Source: Thermococcus celer Vu 13 = JCM 8558
GTDB taxonomy: Archaea; Methanobacteriota_B; Thermococci; Thermococcales; Thermococcaceae
Reading direction: 5' to 3'
Length of the DNA stretch: 64,000 nucleotides
Assembly: GCF_002214365.1 (NCBI RefSeq)
Contig: NZ_CP014854.1
Span: 1,240,001 to 1,304,000 of the forward strand
The translations under genes were made by a program, and so were the position numbers. Every line of letters starts with the position of its first letter. The stretch's first letter is position 1. This document shows, in pieces, positions 15,873 through 25,615 of this stretch. Below the pieces are notes generated by a model. It did no database searches and was not told the origin of the DNA. It was given only the letters and a program-made list of their open reading frames with translations.

Positions 15873-18611
15873 TCAGCCGAGGCGCTTCTTCACCTCGGCT
15901 ATCGCCTCCTCGGCCTTCAGCGGGTTCTTTATCCTGCCCTGGGCGAGCTCCTTCCTTCCACCGCCGCCACCGCCGGCGACGCCCGTTACAACCCTCGCCA
16001 GCTCTCCGGCCTTGAGGTCGAGACCGTCGCCAACCGCGACGACGAAGTGCCCCTCCCTCGTTACCAGAACGATGACCCTCTTATCCTTCCTCAGACGGTT
16101 GGCGGCCTCGCGGAGGTCCTCCATGGTTCCCTCGACGACCTCCCCTATGAACTCGACTTCACCGACCTTCTCCACCTTGCTCTCGAGCTCGTAAACCAGA
16201 AGCCTGGCCAGCTCCTTCCTGAGCTTCTCGACCTCCTTCTTTGCCCCCTTCCACTCGTTGAAGAACCTCTCGGCCGTTTCCGGGACCTTCTCGGGCGGAA
16301 CGCGGAAGACCTCGCTCGTCCTCTTCAGTATCCTCTCCGTCTCCTGCATCCAGTTAACCGCCGCCTCGCCGGCCGCGAAGATTATGCGCTCGACACCGTC
16401 CTGTATGCGCTCCGTTCTCAGGATCTTAATCGGGCCCACGAGGCCGGTGTTCGGCAGGTGGGTTCCACCGCAGGCCTGGACGTCCCAGTCCTTTATCTTG
16501 AGGACGCGGATGACCCTTCCGGGCACGACACCGCCCTGGTAGAGGCGGAAGCCGTACCTCATCTCGGCCTCGGTCCTCGGGAGCCACTCCCAGGTTACCT
16601 CCCTGTTCTCCATGACTACCCTGTTGGCAAGGCGCTCTATCTCCCTCAGCTCCTCCTCGCTTATGCGCTTGTAGTGGGAGATGTCGAGCCTGGCCCAGTC
16701 CGTCGAGAGCTGGGAGCCGGCCTGCCAGACGTGCTTCCCAAGGACCCTGACGAGCGCCCCCATGAGGACGTGGGTCCCGGTGTGGTGGCGCATGTGCTGG
16801 ATCCTCCGGTTCCAGTCAATCCTCCCGTGTACTTCCTGCCCCTCGGCAAAGGCCTCCGGCTTCTCCACCCTGTGGAGGATGACCTTTCCCACCTTCTGGA
16901 CGTCGAGAACCTTAACGCCGTTCAGTTCACCGAGGTCCGCCGGCTGTCCACCGCCCTCGGGATAGAAGGCCGTCGCGTCGAGAACGACCCAGTCGTCTAT
17001 GACCCGGAGAACCCTCGCATCGAACTCCTTCATGAAGGGGTCCTCGTAGTACAGCGTCCTCGTGTCCGGGATGTCCTTGACCAGCTCGAAGTCGACGATG
17101 TATTTGGCCGCTTCGCCCTTCGAGCCCTTCTCGGCCTCCTTCGCTACGAGGGTGTAGAAGTTGTCCGGGACCTCAACCTTAACCCCCTCCTTCCCCGCGA
17201 CCTCGGCCACTATCTCGGGGGTTAACCCGTGGCTCTCGTAGAACAGGATGAGCTTTTCGAGGGGGATTTCGTTCTTTCCGGCCTTCTTGAGCCTGACTAT
17301 CTCCCTCCTCACGAGATCGCTCCCGCGCCTGAGGGTCTCGGCGTAGCGCTTCTCCTCCACGTTGATTATGTCGAGGATAACGTCCTCCATCTCCTTGAAC
17401 TCGGGGTAGGTGTTGTGGAGGGCCTTTATGTGCATAGCCACTATCTCGGAGAGGGGCATCTCCAGACCGAGCTCCCTCAGATGCCGTATGCTCTTCCTTA
17501 TGAGGAGCCTCGCGAGGTAGCCGGCCTTGACGTTAGAGGGGATGACCCCGTCGGCGAGCATGAAGGTCAGCGCCTTGGTGTGGTCGGCGATGGCGTATAT
17601 CAGCTCGTAGGGCCTCACGGCCTTCTCGAGTTCTTCCACGGTTATGCCGATGCGGTTGGCCACCTCCCGGCGGAGAACCTTCAGGTCGCCCATGTCCTCG
17701 ATGTCGAACATTCCGGCCAGGCGGGAGTTCTCCATGAGGATCCTATCGTCTATCCTCTCTACCCCGGCCTCCCTCTTGAGCGGCTCGACCACGTAGCCGA
17801 GGACCGCGTCGTAGGCCGTTGGCGTCCCCTGGCTCATCCAGACGAGCCTCTCGAGGCCGTAGCCCGTATCCACCACCTTCGTCTCCATCGGCACGTAGCG
17901 GTCACCCTTTATCACGACGACCTGGCCCGGGTCTGCGTTCTCGGGGGCCTTCTTGTACTGCATGAAGACGAGCGTCGCCACCTCGAGGCCGCGGTAGAGC
18001 ACCTCGAAGGCCGGCCCGGCGTTCCCCCCACCGGCCCACGGGTTCTCCTTGAAGGTTATGTCTTCCGCCTTCATGCCCAGTTTTTTGGTGAAGAACTCGA
18101 AGGCGAGTCTGACCGTCTCGTCCATCCAGTATACCGGCTTGCCCGGGTAGTTGAAGGCGTGGTGGGCCATCATCTCGAATATCGTGAAGTGCCTGCCGGT
18201 TATTCCGACGTTGTCTATGTCCGTGAAGCGGATCGAGGGCTGGCTTATCGTGAGCGGGTTTGCAGGTGGATCGGCCTCGCCGCTTATCACCCACGGCTGG
18301 AAGTCCATTATGCTCGCTCCAACGAGGAGAACGTCGTCGCGCCACCTCGGGAGAACTGGATAGCGCTTGACCCTGCCGTGGCCGTGCTTCTCGAAGAAGC
18401 TCAGGAAGGCCTCGCGCATCTCGTCGAGGGTGTACTTCCGCGGTATGCCCGGCTTCCCGATGAAGGAGTACTCGTCACACGGCGGGTCCCCGCAGGTCTC
18501 CCTGTCGGGATCGAGCGTCCAGAAGGGCTTACCGCAGACCTTACACTTCTTTCTGATCCATCCTTCCTCCTTGAACATCTCGGTGGTCATGTCCATACCC
18601 ATGAGCCTCAC
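15873..18611 (-). CDS. alaS: Alanyl-tRNA synthetase
   Basis: 912 residues, the length of archaeal AlaRS. The archaeal N-terminal zinc-ribbon-like segment ([24 protein letters not shown]) precedes the class II catalytic core. The editing domain shows [12 protein letters not shown] (near residue 607) and [10 protein letters not shown] (near 713), the metal-binding HxxxH and CxxxH. A C-terminal DHHA1 domain ends in the glycine-rich [14 protein letters not shown]. The start could be ATG 18611 or one of the methionines just after it ([10 protein letters not shown]). The enzyme charges tRNA-Ala and clears mischarged Ser and Gly. Confidence 0.97.
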   Translation of the reverse strand: MRLMGMDMTTEMFKEEGWIRKKCKVCGKPFWTLDPDRETCGDPPCDEYSFIGKPGIPRKYTLDEMREAFLSFFEKHGHGRVKRYPVLPRWRDDVLLVGASIMDFQPWVISGEADPPANPLTISQPSIRFTDIDNVGITGRHFTIFEMMAHHAFNYPGKPVYWMDETVRLAFEFFTKKLGMKAEDITFKENPWAGGGNAGPAFEVLYRGLEVATLVFMQYKKAPENADPGQVVVIKGDRYVPMETKVVDTGYGLERLVWMSQGTPTAYDAVLGYVVEPLKREAGVERIDDRILMENSRLAGMFDIEDMGDLKVLRREVANRIGITVEELEKAVRPYELIYAIADHTKALTFMLADGVIPSNVKAGYLARLLIRKSIRHLRELGLEMPLSEIVAMHIKALHNTYPEFKEMEDVILDIINVEEKRYAETLRRGSDLVRREIVRLKKAGKNEIPLEKLILFYESHGLTPEIVAEVAGKEGVKVEVPDNFYTLVAKEAEKGSKGEAAKYIVDFELVKDIPDTRTLYYEDPFMKEFDARVLRVIDDWVVLDATAFYPEGGGQPADLGELNGVKVLDVQKVGKVILHRVEKPEAFAEGQEVHGRIDWNRRIQHMRHHTGTHVLMGALVRVLGKHVWQAGSQLSTDWARLDISHYKRISEEELREIERLANRVVMENREVTWEWLPRTEAEMRYGFRLYQGGVVPGRVIRVLKIKDWDVQACGGTHLPNTGLVGPIKILRTERIQDGVERIIFAAGEAAVNWMQETERILKRTSEVFRVPPEKVPETAERFFNEWKGAKKEVEKLRKELARLLVYELESKVEKVGEVEFIGEVVEGTMEDLREAANRLRKDKRVIVLVTREGHFVVAVGDGLDLKAGELARVVTGVAGGGGGGRKELAQGRIKNPLKAEEAIAEVKKRLG

Positions 18612-18646
18612 CTCTTAAAGCTGAATTAAAAAGAGGGGGGAACTAA

Positions 18647-18955
18647 TTAAGGTTTTTGTTGGTCGTTCAAATCGGGCCCGAGGTCGACGTCGACGTCCTC
18701 GAAGTTCTCCTCATCGACGAGGACGAGGGGGAGATTGACCTTCCTGAGGAACTCCACCAGCCTCTCCTCGCGCCTCTCCATGAGCTCGAGCTTGTGCCTC
18801 AGGCTCCGGTTCTCTATCGCGAGGCTGTTGGCCTCGTCCACCTTCAACCGAAGTTGCATCCTGAGCTCGGTTATCTCCTCCTCCAGCTCCCTGATGGAGC
18901 GCTCGAGCCTGTCTATCTCCTCAAGGTACTCACGACAGACGCGTTCCTTTATCAT
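18647..18955 (-). CDS. Small coiled-coil protein
   Basis: 102 residues. Residues 5-75 form an almost continuous charged coiled coil (EEIDRLERSIRELEEEITEL...), ending in a short hydrophobic strand (NLPLVLVDEEN) and an acidic tail (DVDVDLGPD). No enzyme motif is present. The ATG follows directly on a C/D box sRNA (18957-19014) on the same strand, so the sRNA may be processed from the 5' leader of this mRNA. Function is unknown. Confidence 0.6.
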   Translation of the reverse strand: MIKERVCREYLEEIDRLERSIRELEEEITELRMQLRLKVDEANSLAIENRSLRHKLELMERREERLVEFLRKVNLPLVLVDEENFEDVDVDLGPDLNDQQKP

Positions 18956-18956
18956 T

Positions 18957-19014
18957 TCGGTCAGCCCCGCGAAACCTCCTCACCGCTCAGGGGGCTCCAG
19001 ATTCATCATCCCGT
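18957..19014 (-). ncRNA. C/D box sRNA (2'-O-methylation guide)
   Basis: On the reverse strand the order is: C box GATGATGA (19003-19010), a 12-base D' guide (18991-19002), D' box CTGA (18987-18990), a 4-base spacer, C' box TGAGGA (18977-18982), a 12-base D guide (18965-18976), and D box CTGA (18961-18964). Two 12-base guides between C/D' and C'/D are exactly the archaeal sRNA geometry. The D' guide is ATCTGGAGCCCC and the D guide is GGTTTCGCGGGG; I could not assign their targets. A TTATTAAC element about 25 bases upstream may be the promoter. Confidence 0.75.
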
Positions 19015-19093
19015 AACCTTTGTACCCGAGGGTTAATAACGTTATCCAACACTCCTGGACTCGCGTACCCCGATTACCGATCACGGGTGGATA

Positions 19094-19111
19094 TGTTTAT
19101 AAATATAAACA
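19094..19111. promoter_or_regulatory. Palindromic TATA region upstream of the symporter
   Basis: TGTTTATA and TATAAACA form a perfect inverted repeat with a 2-base centre. The sequence is itself TATA-like in both directions. It could serve as promoter, regulator site or both, leaving a leader of roughly 130 bases before the symporter start at 19268. A second TATA-like stretch (near 19155-19170) would give a shorter leader. I see nothing else in the 19020-19267 gap. Confidence 0.4.
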
Positions 19112-19267
19112 CCTCTGCCGAAGTTTCGTTGTCTTTGTCCAGTCCGTTCTCCATAAACCTTAAAATGTATAAGGCTCATAACTCTCAACGTTAAAGTACA
19201 TTGACGTCGGTAAAAGCTGTGCAAAGCCACCAAACAAACCTGAATGAACATATATGGGGGTGCCTCG

Positions 19268-20821
19268 ATGAGTATGTTGGTGGACTTTATCAACTGGCTG
19301 GACGGGGAGGTCTGGGGCCTGCCCATGATAGTGCTTCTGGTGGGCACCGGACTTTTCCTGACGACTGTACTGAAGGGGATTCAGTTCCGGCGTCTGGGGT
19401 GGTCCATTCGCTTCACCCTCTTCGAGGGCAGGAAGAAAACGGGTGAAGGGGACATAAGCCCGTTCCAAGCGCTGATGGCAACGATCTCCGGAACCGTGGG
19501 TATCGGGAACATAGCAGGTGTCGCGACCGCCATCCACTACGGTGGCCCCGGGGCGCTGTTCTGGATGTGGGTCACGGCTCTGGTGGGCATGGCCACGAGG
19601 TACTCCGAGGGGCTCCTGGGCGTCGCGTTCAGGGACAAACTCCCTGACGGCACGATGATAGGCGGAACCTTCAACTTCCTCGAGAAGGGTTTCGCGATGG
19701 AGAACGTCCCCAAGACGGGCAAATACCTGGCCTCGATATTCACCCTCCTGTTCGCGGTGTTCATAGGCTACTCGGCTATGAGTTTCAGCGGTGCACTCCA
19801 GATAGGAGCGATAATCGTGGCGGTTCTCTTCGCCGTACTCGGGTTGTTCCTGCTCAAGGACGACGCGTACCCGACCCTCGGAAAGGTCCTCGCGATTCTG
19901 TTCGCAACGTTCGCCTCCATAGCGGCCTTCGGAATCGGCAACATGACCCAGTCCAACTCGGTCGCCGACGCCGTAAGAACGGCCTTCAACATTCCGATGT
20001 GGGTTTCCGGCCTCACGCTGGCGATCCTGACCTTCATAGTCATCATCGGCGGTATCAAGAGGATCGGTGAGGTCGCGGAGATGCTCGTGCCCTTCATGGC
20101 CATAATCTACTTCCTCTTCGCGATAGGGGTCTGGATTAAGTTCGCCGGCAAACTGCCCTCCGCCTTTGCGCTTATATTCAAGGACGCCTTCACCGGGAAA
20201 GCCGTGGCGGGCGGCGCGATAGGTCAGGTGATCATCTGGGGTGTTAAGAGGGGACTGTTCTCCAACGAGGCCGGTCTCGGTACCGCAACCCTCGCCCACG
20301 CGGCGGCCAAGACGGACCACCCGGCACGGCAGGCCCACGTTGCGATGCTCGGTCCCTTCATAGACACCCTGATAATCTGTACCCTGACCGGCGTCTCCAT
20401 AGTCGTCACGGAAGCCTACAGCCTGCACCCCGAGCTCAACGGTGCACCCCTGACGCAGGCCGCCTTTGCCTCGGCCTTTGGACACGCCGGGGAGATAATG
20501 GTGGCGATTGGCATAGTCCTCTTCGCCTACTCCACCATACTCGCGTGGTCGTTCTACGGCAGGCAGAACGTCATGTACCTCGCCAAATGGCTCGAGCAGG
20601 ACCCGGAGAGGTTCGCAAGGCTCTACCCGAGGCTACACCTCATCTACAACCTGCTCTTCGTCTTCTTCATCTACATAGGCTCGGTGACGAAGCTGGAGAC
20701 CGTCTGGACGTTCTCGGACATGATGAACGGGCTGATGGCCATACCTAACCTCATAGGCCTTCTCGTCCTGTTCTGGTTCATCAGAGAAAAGACGGAGGAG
20801 TTCGTCGCGGCCAACCCGTGA
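19268..20821 (+). CDS. Sodium:alanine symporter family (AGCS) transporter
   Basis: About 517 residues from ATG 19268, which has GGGGGTG 7 bases upstream; an in-frame ATG at 19244 lacks an RBS. Around eleven membrane helices are present. AGCS hallmarks are ISGTVGIGNIAGVATAIHYGGPGALFWMW and NEAGLGTATLAHAAAKT (named in parts, as read at about residues 74-103 and 330-346). The family imports alanine, glycine or D-alanine with Na+. The next gene downstream (38-base gap) is a class-III aminotransferase of the racemase type, suggesting uptake and use of L- or D-alanine/serine. Confidence 0.92.
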   Translation: MSMLVDFINWLDGEVWGLPMIVLLVGTGLFLTTVLKGIQFRRLGWSIRFTLFEGRKKTGEGDISPFQALMATISGTVGIGNIAGVATAIHYGGPGALFWMWVTALVGMATRYSEGLLGVAFRDKLPDGTMIGGTFNFLEKGFAMENVPKTGKYLASIFTLLFAVFIGYSAMSFSGALQIGAIIVAVLFAVLGLFLLKDDAYPTLGKVLAILFATFASIAAFGIGNMTQSNSVADAVRTAFNIPMWVSGLTLAILTFIVIIGGIKRIGEVAEMLVPFMAIIYFLFAIGVWIKFAGKLPSAFALIFKDAFTGKAVAGGAIGQVIIWGVKRGLFSNEAGLGTATLAHAAAKTDHPARQAHVAMLGPFIDTLIICTLTGVSIVVTEAYSLHPELNGAPLTQAAFASAFGHAGEIMVAIGIVLFAYSTILAWSFYGRQNVMYLAKWLEQDPERFARLYPRLHLIYNLLFVFFIYIGSVTKLETVWTFSDMMNGLMAIPNLIGLLVLFWFIREKTEEFVAANP

Positions 20822-20865
20822 CGTTTCTTTTTTCATTTACAAGTTAACACCCTGAGGCGATGGTT

Positions 20866-22248
20866 ATGCATTCTGGGTATCCAAAGATAGTTGTTACCCC
20901 GCCGGGCCCAAAGGCGAGGGAGTTGATAGAAAGGGAAAAGAGGGTCATCTCACGGGGCCTCGGGGTCAAGCTCTTCCCGCTCGTGCCCGAGAGGGGTCAC
21001 GGGGCACTGGTGGAGGACGTCGACGGCAACCTCTTCATAGACTTCCTGGCCGGCGCGGCGGCGGCCTCGACCGGCTACGCCCACCCGGAGCTCGTGAGGG
21101 AGGTTCAGGAGCAGGTCGCGAGGATACAGCACTCCATGATAGGCTACACCTACAGCAAGAGGGCGATAGAGGTGGCCGAGATGCTCGCGGAGAGGGCGCC
21201 GCTGGAGGACCCGCTGGTGCTCTTCGGAATGAGCGGGAGCGACGCGATGGACATGACCATGCAGGTGGCCCGCTTCTCGACGGGGAGACCCTGGATAATA
21301 GCCTTCATAGGGGCCTACCACGGGCAGACCTACGGGGCAACGTCGATAGCGGCGTTCCAGAGCTCCCAGAAGCGCGGGCTATCCCCCCTCGTTCCCAACG
21401 TGGTGTGGGTGCCCTACCCGAACCCCTACAGGAACGTCTGGGGGATAAACGGATACGAAGAGCCCGACGAGTTGATAAACCGCTTCCTCGACTACCTGGA
21501 AAGCTACGTCTTCGCCCACATGGTTCCGCCCGATGAAACGGCCGTTCTGATAGCGGAGCCAATACAGGGAGACGCCGGGATAGTCGTTCCGCCGGAGAAC
21601 TTCTTCATCGAACTCAAGAGGCTTCTCGAGGAGCACGGGATCCTCCTCGCGATGGACGAGGTTCAGACGGGAATCGGGAGGACCGGAAGGTGGTTCGCGA
21701 GCGAGTGGTTCCGCGTTGAGCCGGATCTTCTGGCCTTCGGCAAGGGTGTGGCCAGCGGCATGGGACTCAGCGGTGTCATCGGCAGGGAGGAACTGATGGA
21801 AAAGCTGACGAGCGGCTCAGCCCTCCTCACCCCGGCCGCAAACCCCGTGGTCTCGGCGGCGGCCCACGCCACACTGAGGATTATAGAGGAGGAAAACCTC
21901 ATCGAAAACGCCCTGAAAGTTGGGGGGTCCATCCGAAAACGCCTGGAGGAGATGAGGGAAGATTACGACGTAATCGGCGACGTCCGCGGAAAAGGTCTGA
22001 TGATAGGAGCGGAGATAGTAAAGCCGGACGGAAGGCCGGACCCGGAGCTAACGGGGAAGGTGTGCTGGCGCGCCTTCGAGCTGGGCCTGATCCTGCCGAG
22101 CTACGGGATGTTTGGAAACGTCATCAGGATAACGCCTCCCCTCGTGATAACAGAGGAACTGGCCGAAAAAGGCCTCGAGATAATGGAGAGGGCCCTGAAA
22201 GACGCGCTCGCCGGAAGGGTGAGTCAGAGAGTCATCACGTGGCACTGA
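20866..22248 (+). CDS. Class-III PLP aminotransferase / amino-acid racemase type
   Basis: About 460 residues from ATG 20866, chosen because GAGG (20854-20857) gives 8-base spacing; ATG 20860 is too close. The fold-type I motifs are DVDGNLFIDFLAGAAA near the N-terminus, AFIGAYHGQTYGA, LAMDEVQTGIGRTG and the PLP lysine in LLAFGKGVASGMGL (K near 293). Thermococcales enzymes of this subgroup include 4-aminobutyrate-like aminotransferases and PLP-dependent amino-acid racemases. The adjacent alanine symporter favours an alanine/serine-type racemase or transaminase; the exact substrate cannot be told from sequence. A T-rich stretch (22255-22265) follows the stop. Confidence 0.85.
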   Translation: MHSGYPKIVVTPPGPKARELIEREKRVISRGLGVKLFPLVPERGHGALVEDVDGNLFIDFLAGAAAASTGYAHPELVREVQEQVARIQHSMIGYTYSKRAIEVAEMLAERAPLEDPLVLFGMSGSDAMDMTMQVARFSTGRPWIIAFIGAYHGQTYGATSIAAFQSSQKRGLSPLVPNVVWVPYPNPYRNVWGINGYEEPDELINRFLDYLESYVFAHMVPPDETAVLIAEPIQGDAGIVVPPENFFIELKRLLEEHGILLAMDEVQTGIGRTGRWFASEWFRVEPDLLAFGKGVASGMGLSGVIGREELMEKLTSGSALLTPAANPVVSAAAHATLRIIEEENLIENALKVGGSIRKRLEEMREDYDVIGDVRGKGLMIGAEIVKPDGRPDPELTGKVCWRAFELGLILPSYGMFGNVIRITPPLVITEELAEKGLEIMERALKDALAGRVSQRVITWH

Positions 22249-22253
22249 AGGGC

Positions 22254-22265
22254 GTTTCTTTTTAG
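22254..22265 (+). terminator. T-rich terminator after the aminotransferase gene
   Basis: GTTTCTTTTTAG immediately follows the stop codon, consistent with archaeal T-tract termination. Confidence 0.4.
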
Positions 22266-22326
22266 CCCCCTTCCTTCATCCGCCAACCCTTTAAGTCGAG
22301 CCTCGAATATAAATCGGGTGTTCACG

Positions 22327-22452
22327 ATGCTTGAACCTCTGAGAAAAGCCTACCTGAAGTGGCGCTCGAGGTGCCCCTTCGTGAGGAGGATAGAGGAGTG
22401 GAGGATGAGGAGGAAGGCGAGGGAGTTCAGGGTGGAGACGAGGGGACGTTAG
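22327..22452 (+). CDS. Small basic protein, 41 residues
   Basis: The reading frame starts at ATG 22327 (MLEPLRKAYLKWRSR...) and is highly basic, with 13 Arg/Lys. It contains a single Cys and a predicted helix. An upstream ATATAAAT (about 22309-22316) is TATA-like, with GGGTG between it and the start. The stop overlaps the convergent hisS stop by four bases. A small basic helix suggests nucleic-acid or ribosome association, but this is only a guess. The compact fit between neighbours argues it is real. Confidence 0.45.
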   Translation: MLEPLRKAYLKWRSRCPFVRRIEEWRMRRKAREFRVETRGR

Positions 22453-23762
22453 CCCTTCATCATCCGCCCGACGGCCTCCACGACTTTATCGAGCTCCACG
22501 CTCCGCTGCTCGCCACTCTCCATGTCCCTGACCGTTACCTTGCCCTCGGCCAGGTCTCTCTTTCCGATTAGGACCACGTAGGGAACGCCCAGCCTACCGG
22601 CGTAGTCGAGGGCCTTTCTCAGCTTCCTGCCCGTGAGCTCGTGGTCCGCCTTAATCCCCGCCCTCCTGAACGAGGAGACAACCCTTATCGCGGCCTTTCT
22701 GAGCTCCTGCTCCTTCCCAATGGGGATAACGTAAACTTCCGGTCTGAGCTTCGGCTCCGGGATGAGGCCCTTCCACTCGAGGATTGGAATAAGCCTTTCG
22801 ATTCCTATCGCGAAGCCCGTGGCCGGGGTCGGCTTGCCTCCGAAGACCTCTATGAGGTTGTCGTACCTCCCGCCGCCCCCGACGGAGCCTATCCCGAGGT
22901 CGTTCGGGGCGATGGCCTCGAAGACTATACTCGTGTAGTAGTCGAAACCCCTCGCGATGCCGAGGTCTATGAGTACCTTCTCCCTAACGCCGTAGGCCTC
23001 GAGGAGGTCGGTTAAGTCGTAGAGCCTCCTTATCTCTTCCTCAGCCTTTTTGCCCGTGAAGAGCTCCTCCGCCTTGGGGAGAACGTCGTCCGGCTTCCCC
23101 TTTATCCCAATCAGCGAAAGAACCTTCTCCACCCCATCATCGTCGAGCCCGAAGTCCCTCAGGGCGGCTGTGAACTCCTCTCTACTTAGCTTGTCCTTCT
23201 TGTCTATTAACCTCATCAGACCGACGTCGTCCTCAACGCCGAGCATCCTGGCGAACTCGTCCAGCAGAACCCTGTCACCGACGTTGACGGTGAAGTCCTT
23301 GAGACCCGTGGCCAGGTAGCTCTCGACGAAGAGGGCTATGACCTCAGCGTCCGCCTCCACGCTGCCGCTCCCGAGGAGCTCCACGCCAGCCTGCCAGAAC
23401 TCCCGGTAGCGGCCGCTCTGCGGTTCTTCATACCTGAACATGTTCGCGATGTAGTACCACTTTACCGGCTTGGGGGCGTTCTGGAAGGAGTTGACGTAGA
23501 GCCTCGCGACGCTCGAGGTCATGTCCGGCCTCAGCGAGATGTTCCGCTTTCCTTTGTCGTCGAAGGCGTAGAGCTGTTCAACAACCTCCTCGCCGCTCCT
23601 CAGCTGGAAGAGGGTCGTGTACTCAAAGGTGGGCGTGAGGACCTCGTGAAAGTTATACCGCTCGAAGACCTCGCGTATCCTCTCGAAGACCCATCTCCTC
23701 TTCTCCATCTCCTCGGGCAACAGATCCCGCGTTCCCTTAACCTTCTCGAGCCTTACCTTCAT
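22449..23762 (-). CDS. hisS: Histidyl-tRNA synthetase
   Basis: 437 residues. Class IIa motifs: N-terminal KGTRDLLPEEMEKRRWVFE, motif 2 region FRYEEPQSGRYREFWQAGVE, HisRS-specific ARGFDYYTSIVFEA and SVGGGGRYDNLIEVFGG, and a C-terminal anticodon-binding domain starting near PEVYVIPIG. Length and order are standard. It lies 72 bases downstream of the marC gene on the same strand and could be transcribed with the antiporter cluster or separately. Confidence 0.97.
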   Translation of the reverse strand: MKVRLEKVKGTRDLLPEEMEKRRWVFERIREVFERYNFHEVLTPTFEYTTLFQLRSGEEVVEQLYAFDDKGKRNISLRPDMTSSVARLYVNSFQNAPKPVKWYYIANMFRYEEPQSGRYREFWQAGVELLGSGSVEADAEVIALFVESYLATGLKDFTVNVGDRVLLDEFARMLGVEDDVGLMRLIDKKDKLSREEFTAALRDFGLDDDGVEKVLSLIGIKGKPDDVLPKAEELFTGKKAEEEIRRLYDLTDLLEAYGVREKVLIDLGIARGFDYYTSIVFEAIAPNDLGIGSVGGGGRYDNLIEVFGGKPTPATGFAIGIERLIPILEWKGLIPEPKLRPEVYVIPIGKEQELRKAAIRVVSSFRRAGIKADHELTGRKLRKALDYAGRLGVPYVVLIGKRDLAEGKVTVRDMESGEQRSVELDKVVEAVGRMMKG

Positions 23763-23834
23763 CTTCGGCCCTCCGCTCCGTGAAGGACGGGAGAAGTTAA
23801 AAGCCTATCCCGCGGGGGGTTGGCGATTCGACGA

Positions 23835-24458
23835 TCAGGCCGCGGACATCATGAGGAGGTATATGCCGACGACGCCCTGCACCATCATCTGGGCACCTAT
23901 GGCCATCGTAAACATACCGATTATCCTGATGAAAACGCCGAGGGTCGTTTTGCTCACGTTTTTGACGATGTACAGGGTGGTGAGCATGATGAGGGCGGTG
24001 GACAGTATGGCTATGAAGATGGCGGCGGTGGCGTGGTAGATGCCCCTCTCCGCCGTCAGGGTGATGGCGGTGGTTATGGCAGCGGGGCCCGCTATCAGCG
24101 GGGTTGCGACGGGGACGGCCGCCAGGGCCAGTATGTTCTTCTCCCTCTTGAGCGTGAGCATCCCACCGCTCTCGAGGGCCTCGAGGCCTATCTTGAAGAG
24201 CACGAAGCCGCCGGCCACGCGGAGGGCGTTTACGTCGATGTGGAAGATATCCTGAAGGATTATCTGGCCGGAGACCGCGAAGGCGAAGAGCAGGAGAAAG
24301 CCTATGAGGTTGGCCCTGATGATGAGGGTTCTTATGTCCTCTATGTGGAAGTCCTCGCGGAGCAGGCTGACCAGGAGTATCTTGTCGCTCGGGTCTATCA
24401 TTATGAGCATGAACAGCGCCGAACTGAGGATGGAGAGCCACTCGCTCATGTCAGCCAC
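23835..24458 (-). CDS. MarC family integral membrane protein
   Basis: 207 residues with six hydrophobic helices. MarC/UPF0056 signatures include [13 protein letters not shown] near the N-terminus, [33 protein letters not shown] and a C-terminal [13 protein letters not shown]. The family was once linked to multiple-antibiotic resistance, but its transport substrate is unknown. It lies 31 bases after the antiporter gene on the same strand, probably in one transcription unit. Confidence 0.85.
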   Translation of the reverse strand: MADMSEWLSILSSALFMLIMIDPSDKILLVSLLREDFHIEDIRTLIIRANLIGFLLLFAFAVSGQIILQDIFHIDVNALRVAGGFVLFKIGLEALESGGMLTLKREKNILALAAVPVATPLIAGPAAITTAITLTAERGIYHATAAIFIAILSTALIMLTTLYIVKNVSKTTLGVFIRIIGMFTMAIGAQMMVQGVVGIYLLMMSAA

Positions 24459-24489
24459 TGCGGTGGGGCGTTTATAAAGCTATGGACGG

Positions 24490-25614
24490 CTAACGTGAGT
24501 ACAGCCACTTGAGGAGGGGCGGCGTTATAACCGTCGTTGTGAATACCATAAGGATGGCCACGGTGAGCGCGTCCGAGCCTATGATGCCGCTGTCCATGGC
24601 GACGGCGAGCATGGCGAGCTCAACGCCCATACGGGGTATCATGCCGATTCCTATCCTTATGGAGGAGCCCCAGTCGAAGCCGGACAGCCTGGCGCCGAGG
24701 CCGCATCCAAGGATTTTGCTCAGCACCGCCGCCACCGTGTAGAGGCCCGCGAAGAGGCCCGCGTGGAGTATGTAGCTCAGCTCTATCCTCATCCCGACCT
24801 CGACGAAGAAGAGGGGTATGAAGAGGGAGTAGCCAAGGATGTTCATGTGATCCATTATACCCTTCTTCTTGGAGCTCTGGCCGAGGGCGAGGCCCGCCAG
24901 GTAGGCACCGAGGATCGAAGCTAAGTTAAGGTGCTCGGCGAGGTAGGCGAAGACTATGAGGAAGACGAGGGCAAAGGCGGTTTCCGCCTCCGGGAGGTCG
25001 ATGCGTGAGATGGCCCTAAAGGCACGATCGGCAAGCTCGGGCCCGAAGTAGAGGAAGAAGAACAGTAGGAGCGAGACTGAGACGATGACCTCCACGAGGC
25101 TACCGTAGTTGATTTCTCCACCCTTTATCATCGAGATCGCTACCGTCAGCACGAGGATGCCGAGGACGTCGTCAACCACCGCGGCCGCGAGGATGGTCGT
25201 CCCTTCCTTGGTGTTGAGCTTCCTGAGCTCCATGAGGACCTTAACGGTTATGCTGACGCTCGTCGGGGTCATTATGGCGCCGTAGAGGATGGCCTCGTGG
25301 AAGGGGACGAAGAGGTAGGCAACCGCGAACCCGAAGACGAAGGCTACGAGAACCCCCGTGCCCGCAACGATGACGCTCTGCTTCCCGACGCGCTTGAACT
25401 CCTCCAGCTCGCTTTCGAGGCCCGCTATGAAGAGCAGGAGGAGGACGCCGAGGTTGGAGAACTGGCCGATAACGGGGTTGGTCTCGAAGAATATTCCGAT
25501 GAGCAGTCCGCCGAATATCTGGCCAAGGACCACGGGCTGGCCGATCCGCTCGAACAGGTAACCCATCAGTTTTGCCGTCGCAAGCATCAGGGCTATGAGG
25601 AGCAGTATCTCCAT
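24490..25614 (-). CDS. Cation:proton antiporter (CPA2/NapA-KefB type)
   Basis: 374 residues, about eleven to twelve membrane helices. The CPA2 features are FAGLESELEEFKRVG in helix 3, TPTSVSITVKVLMELRKL (the unwound helix), and the paired aspartates in AAVVDDVLGILVLT. These suggest electrogenic Na+(K+)/H+ exchange. No C-terminal TrkA-N domain is present. It is one base from the stop of the upstream paralogue (25616), so the two are co-transcribed and may form a heterodimer or have complementary ion preference. Confidence 0.88.
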   Translation of the reverse strand: MEILLLIALMLATAKLMGYLFERIGQPVVLGQIFGGLLIGIFFETNPVIGQFSNLGVLLLLFIAGLESELEEFKRVGKQSVIVAGTGVLVAFVFGFAVAYLFVPFHEAILYGAIMTPTSVSITVKVLMELRKLNTKEGTTILAAAVVDDVLGILVLTVAISMIKGGEINYGSLVEVIVSVSLLLFFFLYFGPELADRAFRAISRIDLPEAETAFALVFLIVFAYLAEHLNLASILGAYLAGLALGQSSKKKGIMDHMNILGYSLFIPLFFVEVGMRIELSYILHAGLFAGLYTVAAVLSKILGCGLGARLSGFDWGSSIRIGIGMIPRMGVELAMLAVAMDSGIIGSDALTVAILMVFTTTVITPPLLKWLYSR

Positions 25615-25615
25615 G

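Noticed and set aside
15867-18629. Two long forward-strand open frames antisense to alaS (about 450 and 466 codons)
   Set aside because: They mirror the alaS codons on the opposite strand in GC-rich DNA, have no RBS or family motif, and the reverse strand encodes an unmistakable synthetase.
19160-20485. 441-codon reverse open frame opposite the alanine symporter
   Set aside because: The forward strand has the AGCS motifs and an RBS; the reverse frame is composition-driven.
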